64,000 bases of DNA, from assembly GCF_042731755.1 (NCBI RefSeq), contig NZ_JBHWLR010000003.1:310001-374000 (forward strand). Reading direction: 5' to 3'. The translations under genes were made by a program, and so were the position numbers. The stretch comes from Promicromonospora sp042731755. Its GTDB lineage: Bacteria; Actinomycetota; Actinomycetes; Actinomycetales; Cellulomonadaceae. The notes beneath the pieces are model-generated. The model did not search any database. It was not told the DNA's origin and was given only the letters and a program-made list of their open reading frames with translations. This document shows positions 16,419 to 24,899 of this stretch, one piece after another. Position 1 is the first letter of the stretch. Every line of letters begins with the position of its first letter.

Positions 16419-17339
16419 ATGACCGCAGAGCTCGACCTCACCCGGCTGCGGGTGCTCGCGGCGGTGGCCCGTACGGGCTCCGTCACGGCCGCGGCGAAGG
16501 AGCTGCACTACGCCCAGCCGTCGGTGAGCCACCACCTGTCCCGCCTGGAGGCCGACGCCGGCATCCCCCTGCTGCAGCGGCACGGCCGCGGCGTCCGCCT
16601 CACGGAGGCCGGCCGCCTGCTCGCCAACCGCGCCGAGGAGATCCTGGGCCGCGTCGAGGGCGCGCGCCGCGAGCTCGACGCCCTGGCCGGGCTGCGCGCG
16701 GGCCGCGCCCGCCTCGCCGCCTTCCCCTCCGCCCTGGCCACCCTCGTGCCGGACGCCGTCGCCCGGCTCGTGCAGGAGCACCCCGGCCTGTCCGTGGGCC
16801 TGGTCGAGCACGAGCCGCCGGACGCCGTCGCGGCCCTGCAGTCCGGGGCGGTCGACGTCGCGCTGGTGTTCGAGCACATCGACGTGCGGCACGCCCGCTC
16901 CATGGACGACCTGTCGCGGTTCGAGTCGACGACCATCCTGGAGGAGCCGGTCAACCTGGTGACGGCCGCGGACCTCGACGCCGCGCCGGGCCCCGGCGTC
17001 ACCCCGGACCTCAAGGCCCTGGACGACGCCGACTGGATCGCCGGCTGCGAGCGCTGCCGCGCCGACATGGTCGCGCGCTGCGCCGCCGTGGGCTTCGCGC
17101 CCCGGATCGCGTTCGAGACCGACGATTACGTGGCGGTGCAGGCGCTGGTCGCCGCCGGGGCGGGCGTGAGCCTGCTGCCGGGGCTGACCCTGCTCGCCCA
17201 CCGGCACCCGGGGATCGCCTCCGCTCCCCTGCCCGGGGCGCTGCGGCGCGTCATGGCGCTCACCGTCGGCCCGCCCGCGCCGCCCGCGGAGGCCCTGATT
17301 CGGCAGCTCGTGGCCGTAGGCGCTACCGTCACGATGTGA
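16419..17339 (+). CDS. LysR family transcriptional regulator
   Basis: This is a 306-residue protein. The N-terminal winged helix-turn-helix reads LRVLAAVARTGSVTAAAKEL followed by HYAQPSVSHHLSRLEADAGI, and the substrate-binding domain runs from about residue 90 (RARLAAFPSALATLVPDAV). GAGVSLLPGL near the C-terminus is a family mark. TAGCCT lies six bases before the ATG, so the message is probably leaderless. It is divergent from the dehydratase gene, its likely target; the inducer is unknown. Confidence 0.92.
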   Translation: MTAELDLTRLRVLAAVARTGSVTAAAKELHYAQPSVSHHLSRLEADAGIPLLQRHGRGVRLTEAGRLLANRAEEILGRVEGARRELDALAGLRAGRARLAAFPSALATLVPDAVARLVQEHPGLSVGLVEHEPPDAVAALQSGAVDVALVFEHIDVRHARSMDDLSRFESTTILEEPVNLVTAADLDAAPGPGVTPDLKALDDADWIAGCERCRADMVARCAAVGFAPRIAFETDDYVAVQALVAAGAGVSLLPGLTLLAHRHPGIASAPLPGALRRVMALTVGPPAPPAEALIRQLVAVGATVTM

Positions 17340-17363
17340 CCCGGGCCACTCGGCCGGGCTCCT

Positions 17364-17424
17364 CCGTCTCGCGACAACACCGTCACGCAGCCACCCGTCT
17401 CGCGGCCCTCCGGCTCGCGACCCT
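17364..17424 (+). repeat. Degenerate 15-bp repeats upstream of the membrane protein gene
   Basis: Four related units (CCGTCTCGCGACAAC, CCGTCACGCAGCCAC, CCGTCTCGCGGCCCT, CCGGCTCGCGACCCT), with one extra A after the first, fill most of the gap between the LysR and membrane protein genes. Confidence 0.6.
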
Positions 17425-17448
17425 CCTGCTGAGGACAGACCCGGCCCG

Positions 17449-17907
17449 ATGCTCCTGCTGTCCACGTTCTTCTACTCGGCAGGATCCGCCGTCGCGGCGT
17501 TCCTGGCCCTGGAGGCCTACCTCGCGGTCGCCGCCGCCGACCAGACGTACCCGAGCTTCGTGCTGGCCGCCGTCGCCGCCGTCGGCCAGATCACCGGCAA
17601 GCTGCTCTGGTACTGGGCCGGCGCCGGGACCACGCGTCTGCCGTGGCTGCGCAGCAAGCTGGACTCGCCCAAGGTGGCGGCCGCGATGACGCGCTGGCGC
17701 GACCGCACGGACGGCCGCCCCGTCTACCTCGGCCTGGTGCTCTTCGCCTCGGCGTTCGCGGGGCTCCCGCCGTTCATGGTCATGTCCGTGGTCGCCGGCG
17801 TGCTGCGCGTGCGGATGTGGCTGTTCCTGAGCACCGGGCTGGTCGGGCGGTTCCTGCGCTTCTGGATCGTGCTCGAGGCCGCCGACTACGCGTGGTTCCT
17901 GTTCTGA
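17449..17907 (+). CDS. Small DedA/VTT-like membrane protein
   Basis: This is a 152-residue protein. About four hydrophobic spans are visible, with FYSAGSAVAAFLALEAYLA and FASAFAGLPPFMVMSVVAGV, plus a conserved-looking GRFLRFWIVL segment near the end. Length and pattern fit the VTT/SNARE-associated group of small inner-membrane proteins. No catalytic residues are apparent and the function is unknown. It converges on the dinB gene. Confidence 0.65.
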   Translation: MLLLSTFFYSAGSAVAAFLALEAYLAVAAADQTYPSFVLAAVAAVGQITGKLLWYWAGAGTTRLPWLRSKLDSPKVAAAMTRWRDRTDGRPVYLGLVLFASAFAGLPPFMVMSVVAGVLRVRMWLFLSTGLVGRFLRFWIVLEAADYAWFLF

Positions 17908-17932
17908 GCTCGTTCTATCTGAGCTCGTTCTA
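17903..17932. repeat. Perfect 15-bp duplication holding both convergent stop codons
   Basis: TCTGAGCTCGTTCTA occurs at 17903-17917 and again at 17918-17932. Each copy contains TGA (the plus-strand stop of the membrane protein) and CTA (the minus-strand TAG stop of dinB). The first copy's TGA and the second copy's CTA are used, so the duplication separated two gene ends that were once closer. Confidence 0.9.
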
Positions 17933-18544
17933 CAGGTCGGTCGCGCCGTCCAGGGCCTCGCGCAGCAGGTCCGCGTGCCCCGCGTGCCGGCTGTACTCCT
18001 CGACCATGTGCACGAGGATCCAGCGCAGCGTGACGCGCCCGCCGTGCCCGGCGTGCCCGGCCGGGCGCGCGACCTCCTGGTCCAGGCCGCGGCTCTGACT
18101 CTGGCTCTGGTCCAGCACCTCGTCCAGGATCCGCTCGGAGGCGGCGACGGCGCCGTCGAACAGCGCGGTCAGGCTCTCCGGGTTATCTGTCAGGGCGCTG
18201 TTCCAGTCCCAGTCGCGGTCGGCGGCCCAGTCGACCGTGTCCCACGGCGGGGCGGGATCGTTCCCCAGGAGCCGCACGGAGAACCAGAAGTCCTCGACGT
18301 AGGCGAGGTGCTTGAGCATCCCGGCGAGCGTCATGGTCGACGGCGGGTGCGGCGTGCGGAGCTGCTCCGCCGTCAGGCCCGCGCACTGGCGCCGGATCGT
18401 GGCGCGGTAGAAGTCGACGAACGAGCGCAGCATGGTGGTCTCGTCGGCGGCCAGGGGCGGGTCGGTCCGGGGAATCTCGGTGAGCTCCGGGCCGGTCTCC
18501 AGGCTGGTCTCGGTGCTCGTCGCAGGGCTGGTCTCGGCGCTCAT
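17930..18544 (-). CDS. DinB-like (DUF664) protein, probable mycothiol-dependent transferase fold
   Basis: This is a 204-residue protein. MTLAGMLKHLAYVEDFWF carries the first metal His, and LRWILVHMVEEYSRHAGHAD carries the second pair in the usual HxxxEYxRHxGHxD arrangement of the four-helix DinB superfamily. Relatives in actinobacteria act with mycothiol in detoxification; the substrate here is unknown. The N-terminus (SAETSPATSTETSLETGPEL) is repetitive and not part of the fold. TACGGT six bases before the ATG suggests a leaderless start, but the gene also overlaps the methyltransferase stop by ATGA (18541-18544). Confidence 0.85.
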   Translation of the reverse strand: MSAETSPATSTETSLETGPELTEIPRTDPPLAADETTMLRSFVDFYRATIRRQCAGLTAEQLRTPHPPSTMTLAGMLKHLAYVEDFWFSVRLLGNDPAPPWDTVDWAADRDWDWNSALTDNPESLTALFDGAVAASERILDEVLDQSQSQSRGLDQEVARPAGHAGHGGRVTLRWILVHMVEEYSRHAGHADLLREALDGATDL

Positions 18545-19419
18545 GGTGCGACCGTACCGATCGCGAGCACGTGCTGGCTCATGTCCGCGACGCCGGGCGT
18601 GGTCGACAGGGCGCGGGCGAGCGTGAGCGCGGCGTCGATCAGCGCGGGCGCCTCGGGGTCGGCGAGCGGCACCCGTTCCAGCGCCCCGCCGGCCGGCCCC
18701 TCGACCCCGTGGACGACGACGTCGGACAGCCCCGCCTCGGTCGCCTCCCCCGCCAGCTCCGCGGCGTCGTGGAAGTGCGCCGCGGGGAACGCGATGTCGG
18801 ACGGCGCCGCGCCGTGCTCCAGGATCGCCTGCCAGGTGGGCGGCCGGAAGCCCTCGTACCCGCCGCCGACCAGCGCCGCGAGCCGCGTGATCCCCGCGGC
18901 GACCACCGTGCCGCCGGGCCGGGCCACGCGCACGGCCTCCCGCAGCGCCCGCAGCCGGTCGGCGCGCGACGCGAGGTGGTAGAGCGGGCCGAGCAGCAGC
19001 ACGGCGTCGAACGCGTCGTCCGGCAGAGCGAGGCCCGGCGCGGCGAGGTCGCGGGCGTCGCCGACGCGCGCGGCGAACGTGCCGTGCTCAGCCGCCCGCG
19101 CGACCTGTTCGGCGACGGGGTCCACGAGCAGCACGTCGTAGCCGTCCGCCGCGAGGGGTGCGGCATGCACTCCGGTGGCGCCCCCGACGTCGAGCACCCG
19201 CGCGCCCGGGGCGAGGCGCTGCCGCACCAGCTCCTGCGTCCTGCGGTGCTCGAGCGGGCCCTGCGCCGAGCGGGCGGTGAGCCTGGCGTGCTCGTCCCAG
19301 CCGGTCAGGCCCGCGTAGTACTCCTGGACCCGCGCGTCGAGCGCGAGCTGATCGCCGGCGGTGCTCTGCCTGGCGTTCTCCTGGGCGTTGTCCCTGGTAT
19401 TGCTGTCGATGCGCTCCAT
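18541..19419 (-). CDS. SAM-dependent class I methyltransferase
   Basis: This is a 292-residue protein. RVLDVGGATGVHAAPLA is motif I of the Rossmann methyltransferase fold. YDVLLVDPVAEQVARAAEHG is motif II, and DDAFDAVLLLGPLYHLASRA is the motif IV region. The N-terminal tail (SNTRDNAQENARQSTAGD) is low complexity. The acceptor substrate cannot be told. TAGCGT six bases before the ATG points to a leaderless promoter. It is the first gene of a two-gene unit with dinB. Confidence 0.88.
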   Translation of the reverse strand: MERIDSNTRDNAQENARQSTAGDQLALDARVQEYYAGLTGWDEHARLTARSAQGPLEHRRTQELVRQRLAPGARVLDVGGATGVHAAPLAADGYDVLLVDPVAEQVARAAEHGTFAARVGDARDLAAPGLALPDDAFDAVLLLGPLYHLASRADRLRALREAVRVARPGGTVVAAGITRLAALVGGGYEGFRPPTWQAILEHGAAPSDIAFPAAHFHDAAELAGEATEAGLSDVVVHGVEGPAGGALERVPLADPEAPALIDAALTLARALSTTPGVADMSQHVLAIGTVAP

Positions 19420-19558
19420 GGCCCGACGCTAGCGATCACCGGCGGACGAGCACCAAGTGTTTCCGGGAGGAAAAAACTGGGTGATTCGTCCGAGCCGAAT
19501 CGTTACATATCCAGTACGCCCCTTTTGCTCGGAGTGTGACCGTGGCAACATTCGCAAG

Positions 19559-20668
19559 GTGCACCTGATCCGAGAATTCGCACCTGACGCCTACGAGTTC
19601 GCGCTGTCGTCCTGGTCGTGGATAGGAACGGGTGGCAAGACGCCACGCTTCGCCTCCTGTTTTGGCGACATGTTCCTCGAGTCGCAGGACGGGTGGTGGT
19701 TCCTCGACACGGTCGAGGGCACGCTGGAACGTCGCTGGAACTCGATGGACGACATGTTCGCCGACCTGGAGGGCGAGGACGGGCGCGCCGAGTACCTCCT
19801 CGAGGAGACGCTCAACACGGCGCTCGATCAGGGGATGCGGCTCGGCGACGACGAGGTCTTCGCGTTTCTCCCGCCGCCCGCCGTGACGGGCACGATGTCG
19901 GTGAACTCCCTCGCCCCGTTGCGGTTCGCCATCGCCGCGAACCTCGCCGGCCGGATCCACGGCGAGCTGAACGGCGTGCAGCCGGATGCCGGGGCGTCGG
20001 CGCTGTTCGCGGCGCAGAACCAGTTCGCGCAGAATCAGGCAGCGCAGGCCTACACGGCACAGAACCAGGCGGCGCAAGACCAGGCTGCACAGCACGAGGC
20101 CGCACAGAACCAGGCGGCCCACAGCCTGGCCGGGTCGACGCCGTCGTTCGACTCGCCGAACCCGCCGGCCGACCTCTGGCAGCCTGCCGCGCAGCAGGTG
20201 AACACGGGCGCCTACCCGTCGTACCAGCCGGCCGCGGACGCCGTCGCGCAGGGCGGCGCCCAGCCCGGTTCCGGGACGGGGTACCAGACGGGGTACCAGC
20301 CGACGGGGTACGAGCCGCAGTACGCGGCGGGCTCCGAGCTGGACTACGGGTCCGGCCAGCAGGCGTACGGCTCGGGCATGTATCCCACTGCGCCCGTCGC
20401 GGGGGCCGCGCAGCCCGGTTACGCCGCACCCGCGGGGACGCAGGCGGCGGCGCCGACCGCCGCTCCCGCCGCGCCGGGCGGGTACGGCACCCAGGGCAGC
20501 TACAACGAGTACGACTACGAGGACAACGCGCACACGCTCGACTCGGGCCAGTTCAGCCAGTACATCGCGGACCAGTACAACACCGGCCAGATGACCGCCG
20601 TCGAGTACGACGCGTCCGCCCCGGCGCAGCGGAAGCCGCGCCAGGACGGACGCTGGTCGTACGCCTGA
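19559..20668 (+). CDS. Tdi1-type (DUF1851) immunity-like domain with long repetitive tail
   Basis: This is about 369 residues from GTG 19559 (HLIREFAPDAYEFALSSWSW); longer starts are possible. Residues 1-140 resemble the DUF1851/Tdi1 C-terminal domain: FGDMFLESQDGWWFLDTVEG, RGLGDDEVFAF-like MRLGDDEVFAFLPPPAVTG and SVNSLAPLRFAIAANLAGRI. This domain is known in type VI effector immunity proteins and many orphan actinobacterial proteins. From about residue 150 the chain is disordered: eight five-residue AAQNQ-type repeats, then Gly/Tyr/Gln/Ala-rich sequence. No toxin gene lies next to it. The function is unknown. Confidence 0.6.
   Translation: MHLIREFAPDAYEFALSSWSWIGTGGKTPRFASCFGDMFLESQDGWWFLDTVEGTLERRWNSMDDMFADLEGEDGRAEYLLEETLNTALDQGMRLGDDEVFAFLPPPAVTGTMSVNSLAPLRFAIAANLAGRIHGELNGVQPDAGASALFAAQNQFAQNQAAQAYTAQNQAAQDQAAQHEAAQNQAAHSLAGSTPSFDSPNPPADLWQPAAQQVNTGAYPSYQPAADAVAQGGAQPGSGTGYQTGYQPTGYEPQYAAGSELDYGSGQQAYGSGMYPTAPVAGAAQPGYAAPAGTQAAAPTAAPAAPGGYGTQGSYNEYDYEDNAHTLDSGQFSQYIADQYNTGQMTAVEYDASAPAQRKPRQDGRWSYA
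20012..20131 (+). repeat. 15-bp tandem array, eight units (AQNQA)
   Basis: There are eight consecutive in-frame units related to GCACAGAACCAGGCG. Units 4 and 7 are identical; the others differ at one to six positions. They encode the Q/N/A linker that follows the folded domain. Confidence 0.9.
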
Positions 20669-20686
20669 GTGGTCGCACGCCTGAGC
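20655..20686 (+). repeat. 16-bp duplication across the stop codon of the Tdi1-like gene
   Basis: GGTCGTACGCCTGAGT (20655-20670) is followed by GGTCGCACGCCTGAGC (20671-20686). Each contains a TGA at the same position; the first one ends the gene. Confidence 0.75.
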
Positions 20687-20693
20687 GTGCCGG

Positions 20694-21603
20694 CTACGTC
20701 TCGTCCAACCCCGCCACCGCGGCCAGGATGAGCACCGAGCCGACGATCCCGGCCGGGCCCAGCCGTTCGCCCAGCGCGACCGCGGCCGCGACCGCCGCCG
20801 TCACGGGTTCCAGCAGGGTCGCGACGACCGCCGCGCGGCTGCGTGTGGTGCGCAGCCCGGCGTAGAACAGCCCGTACGCGAGGGCCATCGTGAACAAGCC
20901 GAGATAGGCGAGGGTGCCGAGCGCGGCCGGGTCGCTCGTGACGAGCGGCCCGCCCCCGGCCAGTGCGGCCGGGACGAGGCCGACGGCGCCCGCCGTCGTC
21001 GCCACCGTGGTCAGTGCGAGCGGGTCCACGTCCGGCGCCGCCAGCAGGGTGCCGCCGAGCGCCGTCGTCGCGGCGTAGACCGAACCTGAGGCGACGGCCA
21101 GCAGCAGGCCGAGCACCGGACGCGACCCGACGGCGGCCGCCCCGGACGCGACGCTGACCAGCACGAGGCCGGACAGCGCCGCGGAGATGACCCGCCCGAG
21201 GCGCAGGGTGGAGCGGGGGCGGGCCGCCGTCCGCCGTCGGGCCCGCAGGAGGTCCACCGCGGCGAGGAGGACCGGCGCGAGACCCAGGCTGACGACCGTG
21301 GCGACGGTGACGCCCGCGGTCGCCACGGACCCGAAGTACAGCGCCTGGTAGGCGCCCGTCCCCAGGCCCACGAGAACCGCGCGTACCGGGTGCGCGCGCA
21401 CCCAGGGCCGCGAGCTGCGGCCCCCGGCGCAGCACGAACGACGCCGCGACCAGGGCGAGGGCAGCGATGAGCATCCGGTACGCGCTGACCGTGAGGACGG
21501 ACATCGAGGAGTGGTCCCGCAGGATCTCCAGGGCGAGGCCGCCGGTGCCCCAGAGGACGCCGGCGAGACAGACGAGCAGCAGCCCGCTTCGAGGTGATGA
21601 CAT
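20694..21603 (-). pseudogene. EamA/DMT-family transporter split by a frameshift in a GC run
   Basis: The N-terminal part (MSSPRSGLLLVCLAGVLWGT to RRGPQLAALG) is read in one frame from ATG 21603, with CAGGAG upstream. The rest (AHPVRAVLVGLGTGAYQALY onward, with repeated EamA motifs and RSRAAVVATLLEPVTAAVAA near the end) is in another frame that stops at 20694. The switch falls at the alternating run GCGCGCGC (21392-21399). Adding one GC there restores a normal ten-span protein of about 300 residues. It may be a real one-unit contraction, a phase-variable tract, or a sequencing error. Confidence 0.75.
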
Positions 21604-21962
21604 GTGTGCTCCTGACCGGGGCCCGCAGGCCCCGGTGTGTTCCGAGGGGTCCGGAGGGCCGGCCGGAGCTCACGGCGAAGGTGCCGAGGTCCGTCAGGCG
21701 TCCGGGAGGGCAGACATCTCGGAGCACGCCGCATTCCCGGCCCGGGTAGGCCGGTCGTGGTGCCGCTCCGGTCAGACGACCGGGGGCGGCAGGACGGAAC
21801 GGATCGGAGTCACGATCGGGATGCTAGCAGCGGTTCTCGGGCGTGCAGGGCGTTGTCCACAACTTTGGATCTGAGAATGCGGCGCGCTCTTATCGAACAT
21901 ATATTCGATGTGTCAGTGATGCTTGGGAATGATGGGCTGGACGAGCCGACGAGGAGGCGGGG
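21604..21962. other. Divergent intergenic region with SOS box
   Basis: The region lies between the EamA gene (-) and the HNH gene (+). The only sites I can support are the LexA-type box at 21893-21908 and the AT-richer DNA around it (GAATGC, ATATATTCG), which probably includes the HNH promoter. Frames crossing the rest lack any recognisable protein. Confidence 0.5.
21893..21908 (+). promoter_or_regulatory. LexA-type SOS box upstream of the HNH gene
   Basis: TCGAACATATATTCGA matches the actinobacterial SOS consensus TCGAAC-N4-GTTCGA at 11 of 12 fixed positions. It lies 54 bases before the ATG at 21963. A near relative precedes the paralogous HNH gene at 47462. Confidence 0.75.
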
Positions 21963-23831
21963 ATGGACGAGATCGTGGGTAGTGGTGCTGGCCCTGTCGC
22001 GGCTGTCGAGTGGTCGCTGGAGCAGGCCTTGGGCCGAGCGCTGTCCGCTGAGCCCGGGACCGGTTCGCGCACGCGGATCTATGTGACGTCTCCTTGCATG
22101 AGCTGGACCGCGCTTCCGCTGGACGGCGGTAGGACGGCGTCCGAGGTCGTCGTCACCTGGACCGGCCACGGGGGCGCCACCCGTCGGACGACGCGTGACC
22201 CTGTTGACGAGTCGACCGGACAAAACGACCTGTGCGACCTGCCCGTGGGCGCAGGTCTGGTGGCCGTGCTGACCGCGGTCGAGGTGGCGGATACCGATGA
22301 CGCGGACCTGCTGGACGTCGCGGCCCGGTGGCAGGACGTCATCTCCTGGGCGACCGCCATGCAGTCGCGCGCCACCGGTGAGATCGCCCGACGACGCGGC
22401 TGGACCACCGAACACACCACCGCCACCGCCGAGATCAGCGCCCGCCTGCACATCCCACAGGGCGACGCGAACAAGCTCATGGCCCGCGGCACCGGCCTGA
22501 CCGACCACCCCCAGGTCATGAACGCCCTCCACAACGCCACCATCGACACCACCAAGGCCGACATCCTGCTACGCGCCGGCAACCCCCTGACCATCGAGGA
22601 ACGCGACCACGCCATCACCCTCTACCTCCCCCAGGCCCCCGACCACACCCGGCGATGGCTACGCGACAAGATGAACCAGCACGCCACCCACCTGCACGGC
22701 ACCACCGAAGTCGCCAAGCACGCCACCACCCGCCGCTCCGTCTACCTCGACCCCGCCGACAACTCCATGGCCTGGATCAGCGCGAACCTGCCCGCCACCG
22801 ACGCGGCCGCCGTCTGGGACACCATCGAACAAGCCGCCCACACGTTGCGCCGCACCCCCGGCAACACCCGCACCCTGACCCAGGCCCGCGCCGACGCCCT
22901 CGTCGCCATCACCACCGGCCGCATCATCGTCCCGCCCCAACCCGAATGCACCCCCGACGGCACCGTCCCGCCGGGCACGGGCACCACGACGGGCAGGGAC
23001 ACCGCGCCGGGCGAGCAGGGCATGCCGCGCACCACCGCGCCCGCCACCGGGTGCACCTGCGGCGGATGCCTGTGCGGCGGCACGAACGTCCGCGTCGTCA
23101 CGACCAAGCCCCAGCTCAAGGTCACGGTCCCGGCGACCACGCTCCTCGGCCTGGACGACACCCCAGGCCACCTTCACGGGTACGGCCCGATCCCCGCCGA
23201 GACCGCCGCCCGCATCGCGACCGACGCCACCTGGCAACGCCTGATCACCGACCCGGTCACGGGTGTCCTGACCGACTACTCCACCACGACCTACCAACCC
23301 GGCAAGATCCTGCGCCAAGCCGTCACCCAACGGGACGAGACGTGCTGCTTCCCGCAGTGCGACCGACCCGCCCGCTGGGCCGACCTCGACCACATCAACC
23401 CCTACGACCACGCACTCGACCCCACCCAGCAGCCACCCGGTACCCCCGGACAGACCCGCGCCACCAACCTCCAACCCCTGTGCCGAGCACACCACCTCGC
23501 CAAGACACACGGCGGCTGGAACGTCACCCGCGACCCCGACACCGGAAACACCACCTGGACCGCACCCACCGGGCACACCCACACCCGACCACCCACCCAG
23601 ATCGGCCACGTCAGCAACGACCACGCGGGCAGCGGCACCGCCACCGCGACGGACATCGACACCGACACCGACACCGACACCGACATCACCAGCCTCGCCG
23701 AAGACATCCGGCAACGCCTCGGACGGCAGGGCCCGGACCGCTCGGCCGGCACTCCGTCCGACGCGGGACCTCACACCACACCCGACTCCGTTGAACAGTG
23801 CCGGCCCGTCCCGGGAGACCCACCCTTCTGA
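21963..23831 (+). CDS. DUF222 / HNH endonuclease (13E12 repeat family)
   Basis: This is a 622-residue protein. A helical DUF222 region (about 100-330) is followed by Cys-rich CTCGGCLCGGTN and a C-terminal HNH nuclease: CCFPQCDRPARWADLDHINP, then NLQPLCRAHHLAKTHGGW. This is the 13E12/REP13E12-type family, multicopy in actinobacteria and of unknown biological role. A six-base repeat (GACACC, 23652-23687) encodes a Thr/Asp tail. Both copies in this window end in GDPPF. ATG 21963 follows GAGGCGGGG. It is preceded by an SOS box, so DNA damage probably induces it. Confidence 0.9.
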   Translation: MDEIVGSGAGPVAAVEWSLEQALGRALSAEPGTGSRTRIYVTSPCMSWTALPLDGGRTASEVVVTWTGHGGATRRTTRDPVDESTGQNDLCDLPVGAGLVAVLTAVEVADTDDADLLDVAARWQDVISWATAMQSRATGEIARRRGWTTEHTTATAEISARLHIPQGDANKLMARGTGLTDHPQVMNALHNATIDTTKADILLRAGNPLTIEERDHAITLYLPQAPDHTRRWLRDKMNQHATHLHGTTEVAKHATTRRSVYLDPADNSMAWISANLPATDAAAVWDTIEQAAHTLRRTPGNTRTLTQARADALVAITTGRIIVPPQPECTPDGTVPPGTGTTTGRDTAPGEQGMPRTTAPATGCTCGGCLCGGTNVRVVTTKPQLKVTVPATTLLGLDDTPGHLHGYGPIPAETAARIATDATWQRLITDPVTGVLTDYSTTTYQPGKILRQAVTQRDETCCFPQCDRPARWADLDHINPYDHALDPTQQPPGTPGQTRATNLQPLCRAHHLAKTHGGWNVTRDPDTGNTTWTAPTGHTHTRPPTQIGHVSNDHAGSGTATATDIDTDTDTDTDITSLAEDIRQRLGRQGPDRSAGTPSDAGPHTTPDSVEQCRPVPGDPPF

Positions 23832-23857
23832 TCGTTCAGGCCTCACCCACCGACCTG

Positions 23858-24721
23858 TCACACAGCCCCGCCACCCAGCTCTGCAGCACGGCGCAGAACG
23901 AGCTCCGGCACCTCGTCGGACACGTAGTCCTCGGTGACGGGCGCCGAGGCGACCCGGCGCACCGGCACGAGCCCGGCCCAGCCGTCGAGCTCGAGGTCTC
24001 CGGGCTCGAGGGTGGCGCCGCCCGCGCGCTGCTTCATCGAGGCCTCGGCGAGCGGCAACGCGATCACCACGGTTGCCGCGAGCTCCTTGCGGGTCGGGGG
24101 CCGCAGCGTCGCGGCACGCCCGGGCACCATGTGGTCCACGATGAGGTCGAGCGCCCGGCGCCGCTCCCCCGGGTCGGTCACCCGGCGGGGCCGCCCGATC
24201 ACCACCGCCGACCGGTAGTTCATCGAGTGGTGGAAGCCGGTCCGCGCCAGCACCAGGCCGTCCAGCTCCGTGACCGTGACGCACACGTCCTGCTCCAGTG
24301 CCGGCGCGAGCCAGCCGGCCGCGACCGAGCCGTGCAGATACAGGGTTCCGCCGTCGTCGGGGCCGGCGGGGTCGACTGCGAAGGCGGTGGGCAGGACCAC
24401 CGGGTGTGCACCGGCCACGACCCCTAGGTGTGCGATCAGCGCGTCTGCCAGCAACGCCATGAGCCGGTCCCGCTCGTCGACCTGACGGTTACGTCCGCGG
24501 GTCGGCGTCGTCCGGTCCGTGGGCGACAGCGGGGCCGCGGACGCGGCGGGTGCGGACGCGGCGGGCGCGGACAGGCCGGGCGCGGACCGGCCAGGCGCGG
24601 ACCGGCCAGGTGCGGGCGAACCAGACGTAGACGGGACGGGCGCGGACGCATCTGGCACGGACGTGTCGGGCACCGGACTCCCGGATGCGGCCGGTCCCGG
24701 CGTGAGCTGCTGTGTCGTCAT
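23858..24721 (-). CDS. Pyridoxamine 5'-phosphate oxidase-like FMN-binding protein
   Basis: This is a 287-residue protein. The split-barrel core starts near residue 95: AHLGVVAGAHPVVLPTAFAV, LYLHGSVAAGWLAPALEQ, VCVTVTELDGLVLARTGFHH and SMNYRSAVVIGRPRRVTD. This resembles the NimA/PNPOx-like group of flavin-binding proteins. The first 80 residues are a Pro/Ala/Ser-rich tail, partly encoded by 15-bp repeats (24537-24626), and not part of the fold. It is divergent from a MocR regulator, an arrangement typical for vitamin B6-related genes. The enzyme reaction is uncertain. Confidence 0.82.
   Translation of the reverse strand: MTTQQLTPGPAASGSPVPDTSVPDASAPVPSTSGSPAPGRSAPGRSAPGLSAPAASAPAASAAPLSPTDRTTPTRGRNRQVDERDRLMALLADALIAHLGVVAGAHPVVLPTAFAVDPAGPDDGGTLYLHGSVAAGWLAPALEQDVCVTVTELDGLVLARTGFHHSMNYRSAVVIGRPRRVTDPGERRRALDLIVDHMVPGRAATLRPPTRKELAATVVIALPLAEASMKQRAGGATLEPGDLELDGWAGLVPVRRVASAPVTEDYVSDEVPELVLRRAAELGGGAV
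24537..24626 (-). repeat. 15-bp tandem array, six units in the N-terminal tail
   Basis: Six in-frame units related to GCGGACGCGGCGGGT (given on the plus strand) run from 24537 to 24626. They encode SAPGR/SAPAA repeats of the oxidase-like protein; more diverged units continue towards 24680. Confidence 0.9.
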
Positions 24722-24830
24722 ACGGCTAGCCTGGCCCTGGAGTGGCTGGCGGACACGAGCCATTCGGGCAGCAGTTGAACAGGCCACTTGGCCCCAGACC
24801 TGTCCGGGCAAGCCGTCGGCTCCAGTCCTG

Positions 24831-24871
24831 CCAACCAACCTCCCCACCCACCCCGCCGACCCAACCAACCT
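24831..24871. promoter_or_regulatory. Direct repeat, candidate MocR operator
   Basis: CCAACCAACCT occurs at 24831-24841 and 24861-24871, 30 bases apart or about three helical turns. It lies in the C-rich gap between the divergent oxidase and MocR genes. GabR/PdxR-type MocR regulators are known to bind direct repeats in such gaps. Confidence 0.45.
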
Positions 24872-24899
24872 GCCCCGCCACCACCCCGAAAGCCCCTCC

